Source of the DNA: Pseudomonas thivervalensis
GTDB taxonomy: Bacteria; Pseudomonadota; Gammaproteobacteria; Pseudomonadales; Pseudomonadaceae
Length of the DNA: 64,000 nt
Assembly: GCF_001269655.1 (NCBI RefSeq)
Contig: NZ_LHVE01000017.1
Location: 62,001 to 126,000 of the forward strand
Reading direction: 5' to 3'
Below the pieces are notes generated by a model. The model was not told the DNA's origin, made no database searches, and saw nothing but the letters and a program-made list of their open reading frames with translations. The position numbers and the translations under genes were made by a program. Of the stretch, positions 61,277-64,000 are shown one piece after another (the stretch's first letter is position 1; each line of letters starts with the position of its first letter).

Positions 61277-61702
61277 TCAGCCCTGGCTCGGTTTGCCGGT
61301 CACGAGACCGACCTGGGACAGTTCCAGGCGTCGCAACAGGTCCAGCACTTCAATGACTTTCTGGTACTGCACCGTCGCGTCGCCGCGCACGATCACCGGG
61401 AAGTCCGGGCTCTGGGCCTTTTCGATGCGCAGGCGTTCTTCCAGCTCGGCCAGGGTCACCGGATAGGCATCGAGGAACACCTGCCCGCCGTCATTCACCG
61501 AAATCGCCTTGGTCTTGGCTTCGGACAACGACACCGAGGCGCTGGCCTTGGGCAGGTTGATCTGGATGCCCGACACCTGGGCCGTGGCCGTGAGGATGAA
61601 CATCACCAGCACCACCATGAGCACATCCACCAACGGCGTGATGTTGATGCTGTCGACCGCGGCATCATCGTCGTCATCGTGTGAAGCGTTTACGCTAGCC
61701 AT
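61277..61702 (-). CDS. ExbD/TolR family proton-channel subunit
   Basis: A 141-residue protein with one transmembrane helix containing the essential Asp: INITPLVDVLMVVLVMFILT. An acidic N-terminal stretch (HDDDDDAAVD) precedes it. The periplasmic part ends in the family alpha/beta domain (FPVIVRGDATVQYQKVIEVL). GAGGGAG precedes the ATG at 61702. It follows the fused ExbB after 10 bases. Confidence 0.93.
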   Translation of the reverse strand: MASVNASHDDDDDAAVDSINITPLVDVLMVVLVMFILTATAQVSGIQINLPKASASVSLSEAKTKAISVNDGGQVFLDAYPVTLAELEERLRIEKAQSPDFPVIVRGDATVQYQKVIEVLDLLRRLELSQVGLVTGKPSQG

Positions 61703-61712
61703 GGCGACTCCC

Positions 61713-63512
61713 TCAGGCCGGTACGGACGATTGGACGTGTTGATTACGGCGATGCGCCGCTTCACCGGACTGGCCTTCACCGTGCATCTCCGCCAGGCGG
61801 GTGATGAACTCGTCGACGAAGACCCGCATGTCGGCGCTGACTTCTTTGTTGCGGGTGATCAGGCGGTTGTAGCCAAACAGCGCCGGGATCGCGACGAACA
61901 GGCCCATGGCGGTGGCGAGCAAGGCCGCGGCCATGCCAGGGGCGATGGCGTTGATGTTCACGTCGCCGGCCATGGCCGTGCCGAGGAACACCACCATGAT
62001 CCCCAGCACGGTACCGAGCAGGCCGATGTACGGACCGCCGGCGATGGCGTTGGACAGGGTCGAGAGCTTCGAACTCAGCGCCTGGTTCTCGCGGGTGCGC
62101 ACGCCGTCCATCGAGCAACGGATCGCTTCGATGGTGGCCGCCGACACCGACGAGGTGTCGGCGCCCTGCTCACGGCGGGTGCGGATTTCCTTGACGGCCA
62201 CCAGGTACAAGCGCCACAGCGACGAATGTTGCAGGCGCTGGGCGAGCTCCTGGTCGTCGGCGAACATTTCCAGGCGCGTGCCAATCCTGGCGAACTGCTC
62301 GCGGAAGGCTTCGTTGGCGGCGCCGAGACGGCTGACCATGCGGTTCTTGCGGATCATGATGATCCACGACTGGAACATCATCAGCACCAGTACCCCAATG
62401 ATCACCCAAGCGTCGAGCGGCACGGCGTTGAGCAGGAAGCCCAGGCTGCCGAAACCGAAGCCGGACTGCTCTTCATCGACCCCGTAGGCCACCAGCTTCG
62501 ATTCGGCGCCCTGGGCATTGGCGTCGGCCAACAGCAACGGTGCCGGACGGGCCACCTTGGACAGACGCGCTTCGTCCATCGCACCGCTGAAAGGCGCGAA
62601 GGTACCGGCGGCAGCGTCAGCCCCCAAGGCGATTGGCGAATTGAACGCCGGCATCGCCACGGCGAGGCTCGCGGTTTCACGTCCGTTGACGTACAGCACG
62701 ACCCGGTCGCCCGAGGCGGTCAACGCCAGGTGCTGCCACTGGCCGGGGTTCAGCGGCTGGGTCGAGACCGCGCGCTGGTCATTGACCGCTACGAACGGCA
62801 CACCCTGGTTCACGCCAATCAGCAAGCTGATGGCGGCTTCGCGACGGGCCAGGATGACTTGCTCGCCACTGGCCTGGTCCTGGCGCAGCCAGGTACTGAA
62901 GGTGAACGCCGCGCCGGCACTGTGTTGCAACGACGGGCTGGCGGGCAACAACAGTGGCTGGCCGTTGAACTGCACGGCCCGCCCGATCACGCCATCGATG
63001 CTGACGCCGACCGCGCCCTGGGCATTGTTGCCGTAGGCCGTGGTGTCCTTGGGCGGCACGCCGGTGGCGCCGTCGAAGTGGTACAGCGCGGTGTAGTCCG
63101 GGTCGAAGGTCAGCTGGCCGCTGCCCGTGGCCGGCGCCTTCTGGTTGCCGTAATACATCCACAGGTCCTGGCGCTGGCCGCCCTCCACGGTCGGCACGTC
63201 GACCCAGATCAGCGCCATGCCCATCAGCGGGTCGAAGCTTTCGATCTGGTGATTGAGCACCGTCTTGTCATCGCCGCTGACGAAACGCAGGTCCGAGCCG
63301 TCGTCCTTGACGCCGTCGAAGGTGAAGTTGCCGGTGTGCAGGCGCACCAGCAGCGCGGTGCGGCCCAAGGCTTGGGCGATGGCGGCGCCCTGGGGCGTGG
63401 TGTCCACCGAAATCTGTTTGCGATAATGCCAATCGTCCTGCCACCAGGCGTTGGCGGTCGCCGGAAGCACCAGCCCCAGGCAGATCAACAGGGATAACAA
63501 TAAGCGTTGCAT
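61713..63512 (-). CDS. ExbB/TolQ proton channel fused to periplasmic DUF2341 and LamG-like domains
   Basis: A 599-residue fusion. The ATG at 63512 is 8 bases from AGGAG; ATG at 63518 is too close. A signal peptide (residues 1-21, PATANA) is followed by DUF2341 (about 22-115; WWQDDWHYRKQISVDTT, SFDPLMGMALIWVDVP). Residues ~150-310 form a concanavalin/LamG-like domain (TFSTWLRQDQASGEQVI, QWQHLALTASGDRVVLYVNG, MDEARLSKVARP). From residue ~364 it is ExbB: TM1 364-386, then TM2 GPYIGLLGTVLGIMVVFLGT (~487-512) and TM3 GMAAALLATAMGLFVAIPAL (~522-548). Standard ExbB is ~240 residues, so the periplasmic part is a large extra module. Confidence 0.92.
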   Translation of the reverse strand: MQRLLLSLLICLGLVLPATANAWWQDDWHYRKQISVDTTPQGAAIAQALGRTALLVRLHTGNFTFDGVKDDGSDLRFVSGDDKTVLNHQIESFDPLMGMALIWVDVPTVEGGQRQDLWMYYGNQKAPATGSGQLTFDPDYTALYHFDGATGVPPKDTTAYGNNAQGAVGVSIDGVIGRAVQFNGQPLLLPASPSLQHSAGAAFTFSTWLRQDQASGEQVILARREAAISLLIGVNQGVPFVAVNDQRAVSTQPLNPGQWQHLALTASGDRVVLYVNGRETASLAVAMPAFNSPIALGADAAAGTFAPFSGAMDEARLSKVARPAPLLLADANAQGAESKLVAYGVDEEQSGFGFGSLGFLLNAVPLDAWVIIGVLVLMMFQSWIIMIRKNRMVSRLGAANEAFREQFARIGTRLEMFADDQELAQRLQHSSLWRLYLVAVKEIRTRREQGADTSSVSAATIEAIRCSMDGVRTRENQALSSKLSTLSNAIAGGPYIGLLGTVLGIMVVFLGTAMAGDVNINAIAPGMAAALLATAMGLFVAIPALFGYNRLITRNKEVSADMRVFVDEFITRLAEMHGEGQSGEAAHRRNQHVQSSVPA

Positions 63513-63529
63513 GGACATGACTCCTGGGT

Positions 63530-64000
63530 TCAAAACGTCGCTTGCAGGTTGAAGTGCAGGCGCGATTCCTGTTTCTCGGTGTTCGGCCCTTCGAGCAGCG
63601 GATAACCCCAATCAAGGCTGCCGGACAGCCATTTGCTCAGGCTGGCGCGGGTGCCGAGACCGACGCTGGCGAGGCTGTAGTCGGCTTCCTGGTCAGGCAG
63701 TTCGTCACGCAAATACAGCTGCGCGCCTTCGGCGAAGGCGTAGAAACGCCACTCCTGGACGTAGCTGCCGAGGAACTTGGCCAGGGATGGCGTGCGCAGC
63801 TCCTGGGACAACAGGTAGCCGTCGTCGCCGGTGCGCTCGGCGGCCAGGTAGCCGCGCACCGAGGTGGCGCCACCGGCGGAGAATTGCTCGTTGGAAACCA
63901 GCGGCCCGGAGGCCAGTTGGAAGGCGGCCTTGGAGGCGGTCTGCCAGTCGTTGCCGAAGGTGAAGGTGTAATTGCCATCGCCCTTGAGCACCGCGAAGCT
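63530..64000 (-). CDS. TpsB/FhaC-type two-partner secretion transporter, C-terminal part
   Basis: The visible 156 residues run open to the window end, so the N-terminus lies outside. The end of a 16-strand barrel is readable: the conserved extracellular-loop SAGGATSVRGYLAAE motif (VRGY tip) and a C-terminal HFNLQATF ending in Phe. This fits TpsB (FhaC/ShlB) proteins, which secrete TpsA exoproteins. The ExbB fusion gene starts 17 bases after its stop. In P. aeruginosa a TpsB (PdtB) next to exbB/exbD is known; this gene is probably its counterpart, with the exoprotein gene expected outside the window. Confidence 0.85.
   Translation of the reverse strand, partial: SFAVLKGDGNYTFTFGNDWQTASKAAFQLASGPLVSNEQFSAGGATSVRGYLAAERTGDDGYLLSQELRTPSLAKFLGSYVQEWRFYAFAEGAQLYLRDELPDQEADYSLASVGLGTRASLSKWLSGSLDWGYPLLEGPNTEKQESRLHFNLQATF

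Overview
The window is about 62-65% GC by eye, with dense bidirectional gene packing, no phage or IS genes, and many palindromic REP elements typical of fluorescent pseudomonads. It looks like chromosomal DNA of a Pseudomonas, most likely from the P. fluorescens complex. Gene content supports this: a MuxABC-OpmB efflux operon, a glgA-treZ-malQ-treY-DUF2934-glgX cluster arranged as known in P. aeruginosa, a Pdt-like TpsB/ExbB/ExbD locus, and Pseudomonas-type REP families. All assignments come from reading the sequence; no database search was run.

Left part (1-18.4 kb). A chemoreceptor truncated by the window edge is followed by a DUF411/YqaA pair, an exported alpha/beta hydrolase and a D-2-hydroxyacid dehydrogenase. 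Next comes the alpha-glucan/trehalose operon. GlgA and MalQ work on linear alpha-1,4-glucans, GlgX debranches them, and TreY plus TreZ convert chain ends to trehalose. Several of these genes overlap by 4 bp. A PIG-L-type deacetylase and a DNase I-fold phosphoesterase follow.

Middle part (18.5-39 kb). A complete autotransporter with a repetitive passenger is followed by a paralogue that keeps only part of the beta-barrel. Then come a non-phosphorylating GAPDH, a DMT exporter divergent from an Lrp-type regulator, a BI-1 membrane protein, tRNA-Ser(UGA), an SPFH protein and an orphan sensor kinase. A run of small envelope or stress-type proteins and a polysaccharide deacetylase lipoprotein follow. 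tRNA-Leu(UAA) and tRNA-Cys(GCA) each have a readable promoter. After them are a translationally coupled SRPBCC/alcohol dehydrogenase pair, a TSUP permease, NudC and a dienoyl-CoA isomerase.

Right part (39-64 kb). The muxABC-opmB RND efflux operon is on the minus strand and is split by a REP element between muxB and muxC. Tpx and a DUF3313 lipoprotein follow. A plus-strand island holds an Ig-like repeat protein of unknown function and three tandem halovibrin (HvnA)-like proteins. The last 8 kb, read leftward from the window end, is a compact eight-gene envelope operon: TpsB-type transporter, an ExbB fused to periplasmic DUF2341 and LamG-like domains, ExbD, a TonB-like protein, a Porin_5-like porin, a periplasmic coiled-coil protein, a YbjN protein and a parvulin foldase, with a LysR regulator beyond. 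This operon and the halovibrin triplet are the most interesting parts of the window.
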